59,271 nucleotides of DNA. Origin: Phycisphaerales bacterium. Lineage in GTDB: Bacteria; Planctomycetota; Phycisphaerae; Phycisphaerales; SM1A02. The stretch is taken from the NCBI GenBank assembly GCA_018883105.1, contig VEQS01000002.1, positions 1 to 59,271 of the forward strand. Direction: 5' to 3'. The notes beneath the pieces were generated by a model. It searched no databases. It saw only the letters and a list, made by a program, of their open reading frames with translations, and was not told the origin of the DNA. The translations under genes were made by a program, and so were the position numbers. Position 1 is the first letter of the stretch. The number at the start of each line of letters is the position of its first letter. Shown here piece after piece: positions 37,072 through 44,077 of this stretch.

Positions 37072-37635
37072 TCAGCGCCCGTAGCGCCGGCGCGTCGACT
37101 CGACGAGCGACAGCACCTCGGCCGGGCGCGCGAGCATGATCCACGCGGCGTCGTACCCCGGGCCGGGGCCTGCGGAGAAGGTGATCGAGCCGGTGCCGAG
37201 CGCGCGGTCGGTGCGCGTGCGCACGAGCTCGATGCGCCGCAGGGCGTTGAGGTTCGCCGAGTAGACGGTCGGCGACACCAGCCCGCGCCGGCGCAGCACG
37301 CGCCGGTCGGTGAGGACGTACACGCGGCTTGCCCACTCGGCCACGGCGACGGCCAGGCGCACGAGCACCGCGCCAACCGCCGCCTGGCCGATCGGGATCG
37401 CCCACGACAGCCCCGAGGCTCCGCTCGCCGCCGCGGCGATCGCCGCCACCAGCATGGCGAACGCGCTCCAGCGCGCCGAGCGCAGCGCGATCCACGGCGG
37501 GCTCGGCCGCCACGTGCCGATGATGACCTCCCCCGGCTCGAGCATCGTGGCCGCGAAGAGCGGGATGCCCGCCTCGTCGAGCGCCGTCGTCGCGAACGCG
37601 GCGCGGCCGTCGCGCGCGTGGGGACCGGCGCTCAC
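37072..37635 (-). CDS. Membrane protein with bacterial PH-like domain
   Basis: This 187-residue protein starts with GTG in a GTGA overlap with hpt (37632-37635). Two hydrophobic helices (about 60-80 and 85-105) are followed by Y-V-L-T-D-R-R-V-L-R-R-R-G and A-N-L-N-A-L-R-R-I-E-L, which match the bPH2 (YdbT-type) pattern of membrane-associated PH-like domains. The N-terminal part ends in L-E-P-G-E-V-I-I-G-T-W-R-P, also typical. Function unknown; a Met at residue 31 could be a later start. It faces the DnaJ-like gene. Confidence 0.72.
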   Translation of the reverse strand: MSAGPHARDGRAAFATTALDEAGIPLFAATMLEPGEVIIGTWRPSPPWIALRSARWSAFAMLVAAIAAAASGASGLSWAIPIGQAAVGAVLVRLAVAVAEWASRVYVLTDRRVLRRRGLVSPTVYSANLNALRRIELVRTRTDRALGTGSITFSAGPGPGYDAAWIMLARPAEVLSLVESTRRRYGR

Positions 37636-38198
37636 CGCGGCGGGCCCTCCGGGTGCAGCACGCGTACGTCGGGCAGGTTGCGGAAGCAGCCGTCGTAGTC
37701 GAGGCCGAAGCCGACCACGAACTCGTCCGGGATGTCGAAGCCCACGAACTCGCAGGGCGTGGAAAGCGCCGCGGGGACCGTCTTCCTCAGGAGCACGGCC
37801 GTGGCGAGCTTCGCCGGCCGATCCGCCCCGAAGCGCTCGCGGATCCAGCGCAGGGTGCGGCCGGAGTCCAGGATGTCGTCGACCACCAGGACGCGCCGGC
37901 CCGAGAGGTCGCCGGGCATGTCGCCCACGGCGCGCACGCCCTGGCTCGTGGTCGCGGTGCCGGGATAGCTCGAGAGCGTGGCCAGCGTGATGCGCATGCG
38001 CACGGGCATGTGCCGCACCAGGTCGGCGGCGAAGATGAACGCGCCGGTCATCACCGGCACCAGCACCAGGTCGTCCTCGCCCTCGCCCATCCACGACACG
38101 ATGTCGCGCGCGAGCTCGGGCATGCGCGCGGCGATGCGGTCGGCGGAGACCAGCACCCGGCCGAGCGAGGCGCGCGCCGCGGGCGAGGCCGGGTCCAT
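37632..38198 (-). CDS. hpt: Hypoxanthine phosphoribosyltransferase
   Basis: This 188-residue purine-salvage enzyme makes IMP or GMP from the base and PRPP. The PRPP-binding loop V-L-V-V-D-D-I-L-D-S-G-R-T-L is clear, and the phosphoribosyltransferase core contains V-P-V-M-T-G-A-F-I-F-A-A-D-L. The C-terminal V-V-G-F-G-L-D-Y-D-G-C-F-R-N-L-P matches the base-binding end of the family. Its ATG shares one base with the gatB stop (TGATG, 38196-38200), and its own stop overlaps the next gene as GTGA, so three genes are chained. Confidence 0.93.
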   Translation of the reverse strand: MDPASPAARASLGRVLVSADRIAARMPELARDIVSWMGEGEDDLVLVPVMTGAFIFAADLVRHMPVRMRITLATLSSYPGTATTSQGVRAVGDMPGDLSGRRVLVVDDILDSGRTLRWIRERFGADRPAKLATAVLLRKTVPAALSTPCEFVGFDIPDEFVVGFGLDYDGCFRNLPDVRVLHPEGPPR

Positions 38199-39724
38199 CA
38201 CCCGCCCCCCGGGAGCCGCTGCATGATGCGGGCGTTCACGGTCTTGGCGTCGGCCTTTCCGCCGGCGAGCTTCATCACCGCGCCCACGATGCGGCCGATC
38301 GCCGCGCCCTTCCCCGCGCGCACGTCGGCGGCGGCCTGCGGGTTGGCGGCGATCGCCTGGTCCACCCACGCGTCGAGCGAGGCGTCGTCCTGCACCACGA
38401 GCAGGCCCAGCCGATCGGCGGCGTCCTTCGCCGCATCCGCGGTGCCGGCGAGCGCGGCGACCAGCGCATCCGCGTTCTGCGCGCCGAGCGTGCCCGCCTC
38501 GCGCAGCGCGACGATGCCCGCCACCTGGCCAGCGGAGAGCCCCGCGCGATCGAGCGGGCAGCCGAGCTCGTTGGCGCGCTTGGACAGCTGGTTCAGCAGG
38601 AACTTCCCGCAGGCGTAGCCGGCCTTCGCGCCGCCGCCGGCCGCCGCCACGCACGCCTCGAAGAAGAGGCACGCGGCGCGTTCCTCGACCAGGGCGTCGG
38701 CATCCTTGCGCTCGAGCCCGTACTCGCCCACGTATCGCGCGCGGCGCGCCGCGGGAAGCTCCGGGATCTCCGCACGGACGCGCGCGAGCCACGCGTCGTC
38801 CACCACCACCGGCACCAGGTCCGGGTCGGGGAAGTAACGGTAGTCGTGCGCATCCTCCTTCTCGCGCTGCAGCACGGTGACGCCGCGTTCGTCGTCCCAG
38901 CCGCGCGTGCTCTTGGTGCCGGGGCCCATGGTGCGGCCGTCCGCGCGCCAGCGCGCGGCCTGCACCGACGCCTCGTGCTCGATCGCCCCGCGCAGCGCCT
39001 TGAAGGAGTTGAGGTTCTTCACCTCGACCACCGGCGTGCGCACCTCGGAGCCGTCGGCGAGCGACAGCACCAGGTTGACGTTCGGCTCGAAGCGCATGTG
39101 CCCCTTCTGCATGATCCCCTCGGTGACGCCGAGGAAGCGGCAGATCGAGCGCAGCTCCTGCGCGAAGGCCACCACCTCGGCGGCGGAGCCGAAGTCGGGG
39201 GCAGTCACCACCTCCAGGAGCGGCGTGCCCGCGCGGTTGAGGTCCACGAGCGATCCCTCGTAGCGGAACCCGCCGGGCAGCTCGTGGCCGAGCTTGCCGG
39301 TGTCCTCCTCGAGGTGCGCGCGGACGATGCCGATCGTGCGCGTGCCGCCCTCCGGCAGCGCCAGCCCGAACGAGCCGCCGTGGCAGAGCGGCAGGTCGTA
39401 CTGGCTGATCTGGTAGCCCTTCGGCAGGTCGGGGTACGTGTAGTTCTTGCGGTCCCACTTCGACCGCCGCGCCACCGAGCAGCCGAGCGCCATCCCCACC
39501 ATCATCGACATCTCGACCGCGCGGCGGTTCATCACCGGCAGCGTCCCCGGCAGCGCGGCCACCAGCGGCGTGACGAGCGCGTTCGGCTCCTGGTCGTAGA
39601 ACTCGGGGCTGCCCGGGCTTCCCGCGCGCGTGAACATCTTCGTGCGCGTGGCGAGCTCGACGTGGATCTCGAGCCCCACCATCAGTCGGGACGAGACGAT
39701 GTCCGCGGTGGCGGCGGCAGGCAT
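38198..39724 (-). CDS. gatB: Aspartyl/glutamyl-tRNA amidotransferase subunit B
   Basis: This 508-residue subunit binds the misacylated tRNA and the kinase site of GatCAB, which makes Gln-tRNA or Asn-tRNA. It has V-G-L-E-I-H-V-E-L near the N-terminus, the metal and nucleotide region F-Y-D-Q-E-P-N-A-L, and D-R-K-N-Y-T-Y-P-D-L-P-K-G-Y-Q-I-S-Q. The C-terminal YqeY-like tail domain ends in A-K-T-V-N-A-R-I-M-Q-R-L. GatA and GatC are not in the window. TATCAT ends 7 nt before the ATG. Confidence 0.96.
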   Translation of the reverse strand: MPAAATADIVSSRLMVGLEIHVELATRTKMFTRAGSPGSPEFYDQEPNALVTPLVAALPGTLPVMNRRAVEMSMMVGMALGCSVARRSKWDRKNYTYPDLPKGYQISQYDLPLCHGGSFGLALPEGGTRTIGIVRAHLEEDTGKLGHELPGGFRYEGSLVDLNRAGTPLLEVVTAPDFGSAAEVVAFAQELRSICRFLGVTEGIMQKGHMRFEPNVNLVLSLADGSEVRTPVVEVKNLNSFKALRGAIEHEASVQAARWRADGRTMGPGTKSTRGWDDERGVTVLQREKEDAHDYRYFPDPDLVPVVVDDAWLARVRAEIPELPAARRARYVGEYGLERKDADALVEERAACLFFEACVAAAGGGAKAGYACGKFLLNQLSKRANELGCPLDRAGLSAGQVAGIVALREAGTLGAQNADALVAALAGTADAAKDAADRLGLLVVQDDASLDAWVDQAIAANPQAAADVRAGKGAAIGRIVGAVMKLAGGKADAKTVNARIMQRLPGGG

Positions 39725-39731
39725 CGGGCGG

Positions 39732-39737
39732 ATGATA
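39732..39737 (-). promoter_or_regulatory. Candidate leaderless -10 box of gatB
   Basis: TATCAT on the minus strand, five of six matches to TATAAT, ends 7 nt before the gatB ATG. The expected transcription start is the A of the ATG. No Shine-Dalgarno is present. Confidence 0.5.
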
Positions 39738-39755
39738 CGCCGCGGGCCGCGCCGA

Positions 39756-40823
39756 TCAGCCGCCGCCGGGGCGCCGGACCGACGGCGGCGCGACGACGAC
39801 GCGGTCGCGGCCGTCGCTCTTGGCGTCGTAGAGCGCGATGTCCGCGCGCGTGAGCATGACGTCGGACGTCTCGTCGGCCTGCAGCGTGGCCACGCCCACC
39901 GAGCACGTCACCGGGATGCGCGCGGCCTGCCCCACGACGATCGGCGAGTCGCCGACGCGCCGGCGCAGGCGCTCGGCCACGGCACGCGCGTCGGCCTCGT
40001 TGCAGTCGGGCAGCACGACGACGAATTCCTCGCCGCCGAAGCGCGCCACGGAGTCCACCGGGCGGGCCGCGACCCGCAGCCGGCGCGCCACCTCGGCGAG
40101 CACGATGTCGCCGACGCCGTGGCCGAAGCGGTCGTTCACGCCCTTGAAGTGGTCGAGGTCGATCATCGCCACCGAGAGCGGCAGCCCGTGCGTGCGCGCG
40201 GCGCCGCCCTCCCGCGCGAGGATCGCGTCGAGCCCGGCACGGTTCCACACGCGCGTCAGCGGGTCGACCATCGAGCGCCGGCGTGCCTCGCCGAGCTCGC
40301 GGATCATGTCGCCCTGCCGGAAGGTCAGCTGCCGGCGGTGCAGCTCGCCCTCTGCGACGGCCACCAGGTCGCGCAGCAGCGACAGGTCCTCGGGCGACGC
40401 CTCGCGCGGCTCGCCGTCGACGGCGCACAGGACGCCGATGCGTGCGCCGTCGGGGGCGCGCACCGCGAGCGACGCGAAGAACCGCGCGTAGGGCGCGTTC
40501 ACCACCAGGCTCGAGCGCGCCAGCCCGCCGTCGGCGAGCGCGTCGCGCACCACGAAGGGCCCCGCGCTGCCCAGCGCGCCCGAGACCAGCGCATCGTCGC
40601 GCGGAACCTCGTTGACCTGCAGCCCGTGGCGCGACTTGAACCACAGGCGGTCCTCGCCGAGCACGGCCAGGGCCGCCACGGGCGTGCGCATGACGCGCGC
40701 GGCCAGGCGCGTGATCCGGTCGAACGACTCCTCGGCGGGGGTGTACAGGAGCGCCAGGCGCTCGAGCGTGTCGAGCCGCGTGCGTTCCTGGACAGAATCT
40801 GTGCGCCGACCGACCTGCGCCAT
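39756..40823 (-). CDS. GAF-GGDEF diguanylate cyclase
   Basis: This 355-residue signalling enzyme makes cyclic di-GMP. The N-terminal GAF domain (about 10-165) contains V-A-A-L-A-V-L-G-E-D-R-L-W-F-K-S and a C-A-V-D-G-E-P end. The GGDEF domain (about 185-345) has D-P-L-T-R-V-W-N-R-A-G-L and the active site G-G-E-E-F. An R-x-x-D inhibitory site (R-P-V-D) lies five residues before it, so product inhibition is likely. No membrane segment is present, so it is cytosolic. Start at MAQVGRRTD; a GTG 18 bp upstream is possible. Confidence 0.93.
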   Translation of the reverse strand: MAQVGRRTDSVQERTRLDTLERLALLYTPAEESFDRITRLAARVMRTPVAALAVLGEDRLWFKSRHGLQVNEVPRDDALVSGALGSAGPFVVRDALADGGLARSSLVVNAPYARFFASLAVRAPDGARIGVLCAVDGEPREASPEDLSLLRDLVAVAEGELHRRQLTFRQGDMIRELGEARRRSMVDPLTRVWNRAGLDAILAREGGAARTHGLPLSVAMIDLDHFKGVNDRFGHGVGDIVLAEVARRLRVAARPVDSVARFGGEEFVVVLPDCNEADARAVAERLRRRVGDSPIVVGQAARIPVTCSVGVATLQADETSDVMLTRADIALYDAKSDGRDRVVVAPPSVRRPGGG

Positions 40824-40938
40824 GGCGGGGGACCCCTGCACCGTAGGGTGTCACATGCGGGCCCGGCCGACAACCCCGATTGACCCCGATTCGCCGGAAG
40901 TCGGGCGCGCACCGGGGCACGCGCCGGGCCGGAAACGA

Positions 40939-40967
40939 CCGACGCGGCGCACGGGGCGCCGCGTCGG
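40939..40967 (-). terminator. Hairpin terminator downstream of tRNA-Cys
   Basis: CCGACGCGGCGC (40939-40950) and GCGCCGCGTCGG (40956-40967) form a perfect 12-bp stem with a 5-nt loop. It lies 13 nt after the 3' end of tRNA-Cys on the minus strand. Only a weak U-rich stretch (GUCGUUUCC) follows. Confidence 0.6.
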
Positions 40968-40979
40968 GGGGGTTCGCAA

Positions 40980-41053
40980 AGGCCGCGGTGGGATTTGAAC
41001 CCACGAATAACGGATTTGCAATCCGTCCCCTTAGGCCACTTGGGTACGCGGCC
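40980..41053 (-). tRNA. tRNA-Cys (anticodon GCA)
   Basis: The 74-nt gene folds fully. The acceptor stem is GGCCGCG with CGCGGCC (7 bp, perfect). The D arm is built on CCC/GGG. The anticodon stem is ACGGA/TCCGT with loop TTGCAAA (anticodon GCA). The T arm is GTGGG/CCCAC with loop TTCAAAT. The discriminator base is U, an identity element for cysteine. CCA is not encoded; the next bases are TTG, so CCA must be added enzymatically. Confidence 0.96.
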
Positions 41054-41064
41054 GGCCAGACCCG

Positions 41065-41094
41065 TATAGTGGCACAGCCGACCTCCCGCGTCAA
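41065..41094. promoter_or_regulatory. Overlapping divergent promoters of tRNA-Cys and the secreted-protein gene
   Basis: On the minus strand TTGACG (41089-41094) and CACTAT (41066-41071) are 17 bp apart and lie just upstream of tRNA-Cys. On the plus strand TATAGT (41065-41070) is a -10 box 31 nt before the ATG at 41102. The two -10 boxes share five base pairs, so the promoters should compete. Confidence 0.5.
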
Positions 41095-41101
41095 CGCGCG
41101 C

Positions 41102-42127
41102 ATGGATCGACCCCGCACCAGAACGGCCGCCCTGCTTATCGCCCTCGCCATGGGGGCCGAGGCGTCATCGCAGGCACCCGCGGCACCGAAGCCCGTCGCG
41201 GGCCCGCCGCCCGAGGCACCGAAGCCGGCGTCGACGCTTCCGGTCCTGCGCGAGGGCGTGATGCTCACGTCGACGCGCGGCTACTTCGCGCGCTCGCTGC
41301 GCGAGCCGGGGCTCCTGGTGTTCCGGCTCGAGGAGCGGCTCGCCTCGAGCGGGCGCCGCCCGATCCTCGTGATGCCGTGCGACCCCGCCGAGGACATCAA
41401 GGCGATCCTCGCCGACCCGCGCGAGGACTCGCCGGTGCGCTTCGAGGTGACCGGCGAGATCTTCGACGGCGGCGACCGCGCGTTCCTGCTTCCCATGGCG
41501 ATCGTCGCGCTGCGCCCTCCGGCGGCGCCGGGCATGCTCGCGCGCACCGCGCCGAAGGAGCTCGAGCGCCCGGATCCCGCGCGTCCCTCGCCGCGCGCCC
41601 CGCGCATCGATGCCTATGCCGACGAGGGCGGCGCTGCCGCCGCGGCGACGCCCGCCCGCGAGGTGCCGCCCGACCGGCTCGCGCACGAGCCCGACACCAC
41701 GCTGTTCCCCGGATTCGACGACGGGCTCGCCGACGAGCTCGAGCGCCGGCTCGACCAGGGCATCGCGCGGAGCGGCCTGGGCACGGCGGCGAAGCGCGCC
41801 GTCGAGGCGCACGACCGCTCCACGCTGGTGCCGACCGCGACGCGCATCCTCAGCCGGCGCGCGACGGTGCTGCGCGACCCGCTCACCGGCGCATGGCGCG
41901 CGCGCTTCGCCACCGGCCGCGAGGACACGGGCACCGGCGTCGCGCCCGAGGCGTCGATGGAGATCCTGCCGAGCCGAACGATGACCGAGCTCGAGCGACG
42001 GGTGCGCGAGCGTCCCGTGGGCACGACGTGGCTCCTGAGCGGCGAGGTGGTCAACGCGCGCGACCGCAGCTACCTGGTGCTGACGCGCGCGGTGGAGCCG
42101 CCGGCCTCCCGCTTCGAGTCGCCCTGA
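41102..42127 (+). CDS. Secreted protein of unknown function
   Basis: I do not recognise this 341-residue protein. It has an Ala-rich signal peptide (about 1-24, A-A-L-L-I-A-L-A-M-G-A-E-A), a Pro/Ala linker, then two related-looking segments. The first (about 50-140) contains L-V-F-R-L-E-E-R-L and F-E-V-T-G-E-I-F-D-G-G-D-R-A-F-L-L-P. The second (about 240-335) contains A-T-R-I-L-S-R-R-A-T-V and L-S-G-E-V-V-N-A-R-D-R-S-Y-L-V-L. The two V-T-G-E-I and L-S-G-E-V stretches look like an internal repeat. The middle is Pro/Arg-rich and probably disordered. Confidence 0.75.
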   Translation: MDRPRTRTAALLIALAMGAEASSQAPAAPKPVAGPPPEAPKPASTLPVLREGVMLTSTRGYFARSLREPGLLVFRLEERLASSGRRPILVMPCDPAEDIKAILADPREDSPVRFEVTGEIFDGGDRAFLLPMAIVALRPPAAPGMLARTAPKELERPDPARPSPRAPRIDAYADEGGAAAAATPAREVPPDRLAHEPDTTLFPGFDDGLADELERRLDQGIARSGLGTAAKRAVEAHDRSTLVPTATRILSRRATVLRDPLTGAWRARFATGREDTGTGVAPEASMEILPSRTMTELERRVRERPVGTTWLLSGEVVNARDRSYLVLTRAVEPPASRFESP

Positions 42128-42139
42128 CCCGGCGGACGC

Positions 42140-43999
42140 TCAGCCCCACGCCGCGAGCAGCATGCCGAGGTCGTTGCCGTCGACGGTGCCGTCGCCGTTC
42201 AGGTCGGCGGGGCCGCGCAGGCCCCAGGCGGCGAGCATGATGCCGAGGTCGTTGCCGTCCACCGCGCCGTCGCCATTGAGGTCGGCGGGGTTCGGCGGCG
42301 CGCCCGTCACGGTGCCGTTCAGCACCAGCGTGAGCGACGCGCTCGACGCACCCGGCACCGATTCGTCGCGCGTGGTGACGGTGACGGAGCGCGTGTAGGT
42401 CCCGGGCGGCAGCCCCGCGGGATCGAAGCGGAACGAGGCGCTCCCGGGCACCGCGCCGATCTCGCCCGTGGTGGACCCGACGAGCGCGAACGGCCCCGGC
42501 GGCACCGCGATCGACTGGATCGAGAGCCGCGCCTGGTCCGTGCCGAAGCCGAAGTTGGCGACCACGGCGTCCACCGCCATCGGCTGCCCGCCCTGCGTGA
42601 CCGTGACGTCGAGCGAGGCGCTGTCGGCGTCCGCAGTCGCCGAGAGCGACGGGTTCGACCGCCGCAGCACCTGGATGGCGACGGGCAGCGACGTCGACGG
42701 GTTCTGCACGCCCTGGTTGGCGCTCGTGACGGTGGCGGTGCCCGTGCGCACGCCGACCGTGGCGGTCGAGACGGGCAGGTTCACCGTGACCGACGACGGC
42801 GAGAGCGGCGCGGTGCCCGACTGGCTTCCCGAGAGCACGCCGCCGCCGGTCGCCGCGTACTGCAGCGCATCGATGCCGACGGCGAAGTCGCCGGGGGCGT
42901 CGTTGGACACCAGCACCGGCACCACGACGCCCGTCGCGCCCTGGATGACGCGCGCGGGGTAGGCGCCGAGCGTCGCCACGCACCAGGCCGGCACCTTGAG
43001 GTCGACGATCACGGGGATGTGGTCGGATGCCGCCCACAGCGCGTTGGCCAGCGCGTTGGACCGCGGGATGTTCCCGGGGAAGTACGTGTTGTTCCCCAGG
43101 TTGATGTCGGTGTTGTAGTGGTTGCCGTCGTTGCCGAAGGCGCGCGTCGTTCCCGGGATCACCGCGAGGCCCGCGCCGTCGGCAAGCGCCGCGGTCGGCA
43201 GGATGAAGTCGAAGCGGTCGTCCATGCCGCCGCCGACCAATCCACCCGACGCGAGGCGTGGGCTCTGCGTGTGCAGCACCGCGTTCGCCGCACCCGTCCA
43301 GTTCGCCGTGCCGAGCGGGTCGACCGCGCGGCCGTTGCCGGCGGCGACGAACGCCTGGTACCCGGGCTCGGCGTTCGAGTAGAGGTTCATGTCACCGGCG
43401 TAGATCGCCTGCACGCCCGCACCCATGGCGTCGGCATTCGTGCGGATCGCCTGCGCGCCGAAGAGGCGCTCGTCCTCGTTGGCGCTGCCGGTGCTCGCCT
43501 TGAGGTGCGCGCCGTAGACCACGAAGCGCGCGCCGGCGGACGCGTAGTCGCGCAGCTGGAGCGTCCAGCGGTCGGTGTTGCGGCTGGCGCCGGTCGGGAT
43601 GTTGGCGTGCGTGCCGGGCACCTCCGTCAGCAGGTCGCTCCGGAAGAAGAGCGCCCGCGCCCCCGACGCGCTGTCCTCCGTCGGAGTGGTCGTGTAGGTC
43701 GCGCGCACGTACGCCACGCCCGCGGGCGCGGCGGCGTTCACGATCGACGTGAGGGTGGCGAGGTCGACGTTTCGCACCTCGACGAACACGAACGCGCCGA
43801 CCGGCACCGCGAAGCCCGGCTTGTCGTCGGCGTGCATGGCGGCGATCACCGCCTGCAGCGACGACAGGTTCCCCTCCAGGCCGGCGATGTTGTAGGTGGC
43901 CACGCGCAGCTGCGCCGACGCCGGCGCCGCCAGCGACAGGGCAGCCGCGGCGACGGCCCAGCGAGCGCGTCCGAGAACGTATCTCGCGGCGATGGCCAT
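42140..43999 (-). CDS. Secreted endonuclease/exonuclease/phosphatase-fold protein with dockerin-like repeats
   Basis: This 619-residue exported protein has a signal peptide ending A-P-A-S-A-Q (about 30). The EEP-type domain follows: L-R-V-A-T-Y-N-I-A-G-L at the start, F-V-V-Y-G-A-H-L-K-A-S, I-Y-A-G-D-M-N-L-Y (catalytic D-x-N) and A-A-S-D-H-I-P-V-I-V-D-L (S-D-H). These residues are the metal and acid-base set of the family. A beta-rich Ig-like region (about 350-560) comes next, then two dockerin-like repeats at the C-terminus (42221-42283 and 42143-42205). Its substrate, nucleic acid or phosphoester, is open. TATCGT ends 7 nt before the ATG. Confidence 0.87.
   Translation of the reverse strand: MAIAARYVLGRARWAVAAAALSLAAPASAQLRVATYNIAGLEGNLSSLQAVIAAMHADDKPGFAVPVGAFVFVEVRNVDLATLTSIVNAAAPAGVAYVRATYTTTPTEDSASGARALFFRSDLLTEVPGTHANIPTGASRNTDRWTLQLRDYASAGARFVVYGAHLKASTGSANEDERLFGAQAIRTNADAMGAGVQAIYAGDMNLYSNAEPGYQAFVAAGNGRAVDPLGTANWTGAANAVLHTQSPRLASGGLVGGGMDDRFDFILPTAALADGAGLAVIPGTTRAFGNDGNHYNTDINLGNNTYFPGNIPRSNALANALWAASDHIPVIVDLKVPAWCVATLGAYPARVIQGATGVVVPVLVSNDAPGDFAVGIDALQYAATGGGVLSGSQSGTAPLSPSSVTVNLPVSTATVGVRTGTATVTSANQGVQNPSTSLPVAIQVLRRSNPSLSATADADSASLDVTVTQGGQPMAVDAVVANFGFGTDQARLSIQSIAVPPGPFALVGSTTGEIGAVPGSASFRFDPAGLPPGTYTRSVTVTTRDESVPGASSASLTLVLNGTVTGAPPNPADLNGDGAVDGNDLGIMLAAWGLRGPADLNGDGTVDGNDLGMLLAAWG
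42143..42283 (-). repeat. Two tandem dockerin-like coding repeats
   Basis: Two 63-bp units, 78 bp apart in phase (42221-42283 then 42143-42205), encode 21-residue repeats that differ at three residues: D-L-N-G-D-G-(A/T)-V-D-G-N-D-L-G-(I/M)-(M/L)-L-A-A-W-G. The Asp/Asn pattern is that of a calcium-binding loop. The subtilase gene at 32473-33996 has a related but more diverged pair. Confidence 0.8.
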
Positions 44000-44006
44000 C
44001 AAGGTG

Positions 44007-44036
44007 ACGATACGCCCCCCTCTTCGCTCGACCCAA
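44007..44036 (-). promoter_or_regulatory. Candidate leaderless promoter of the EEP-fold protein
   Basis: On the minus strand TTGGGT (44031-44036) and TATCGT (44007-44012) are 18 bp apart, and the -10 ends 7 nt before the ATG at 43999. This is one of the few leaderless candidates here with a recognisable -35. Confidence 0.5.
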
Positions 44037-44062
44037 GCCAATTGTTCGCACATCTGCGCAAG

Positions 44063-44068
44063 TAGTCT
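44063..44068 (+). promoter_or_regulatory. Candidate leaderless -10 box of the M16 peptidase genes
   Basis: TAGTCT ends 9 nt before the ATG at 44078. TTGTTC at 44042-44047 is a possible -35 but the 15-bp spacing is short. Confidence 0.35.
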
Positions 44069-44077
44069 TCCCCGTCC

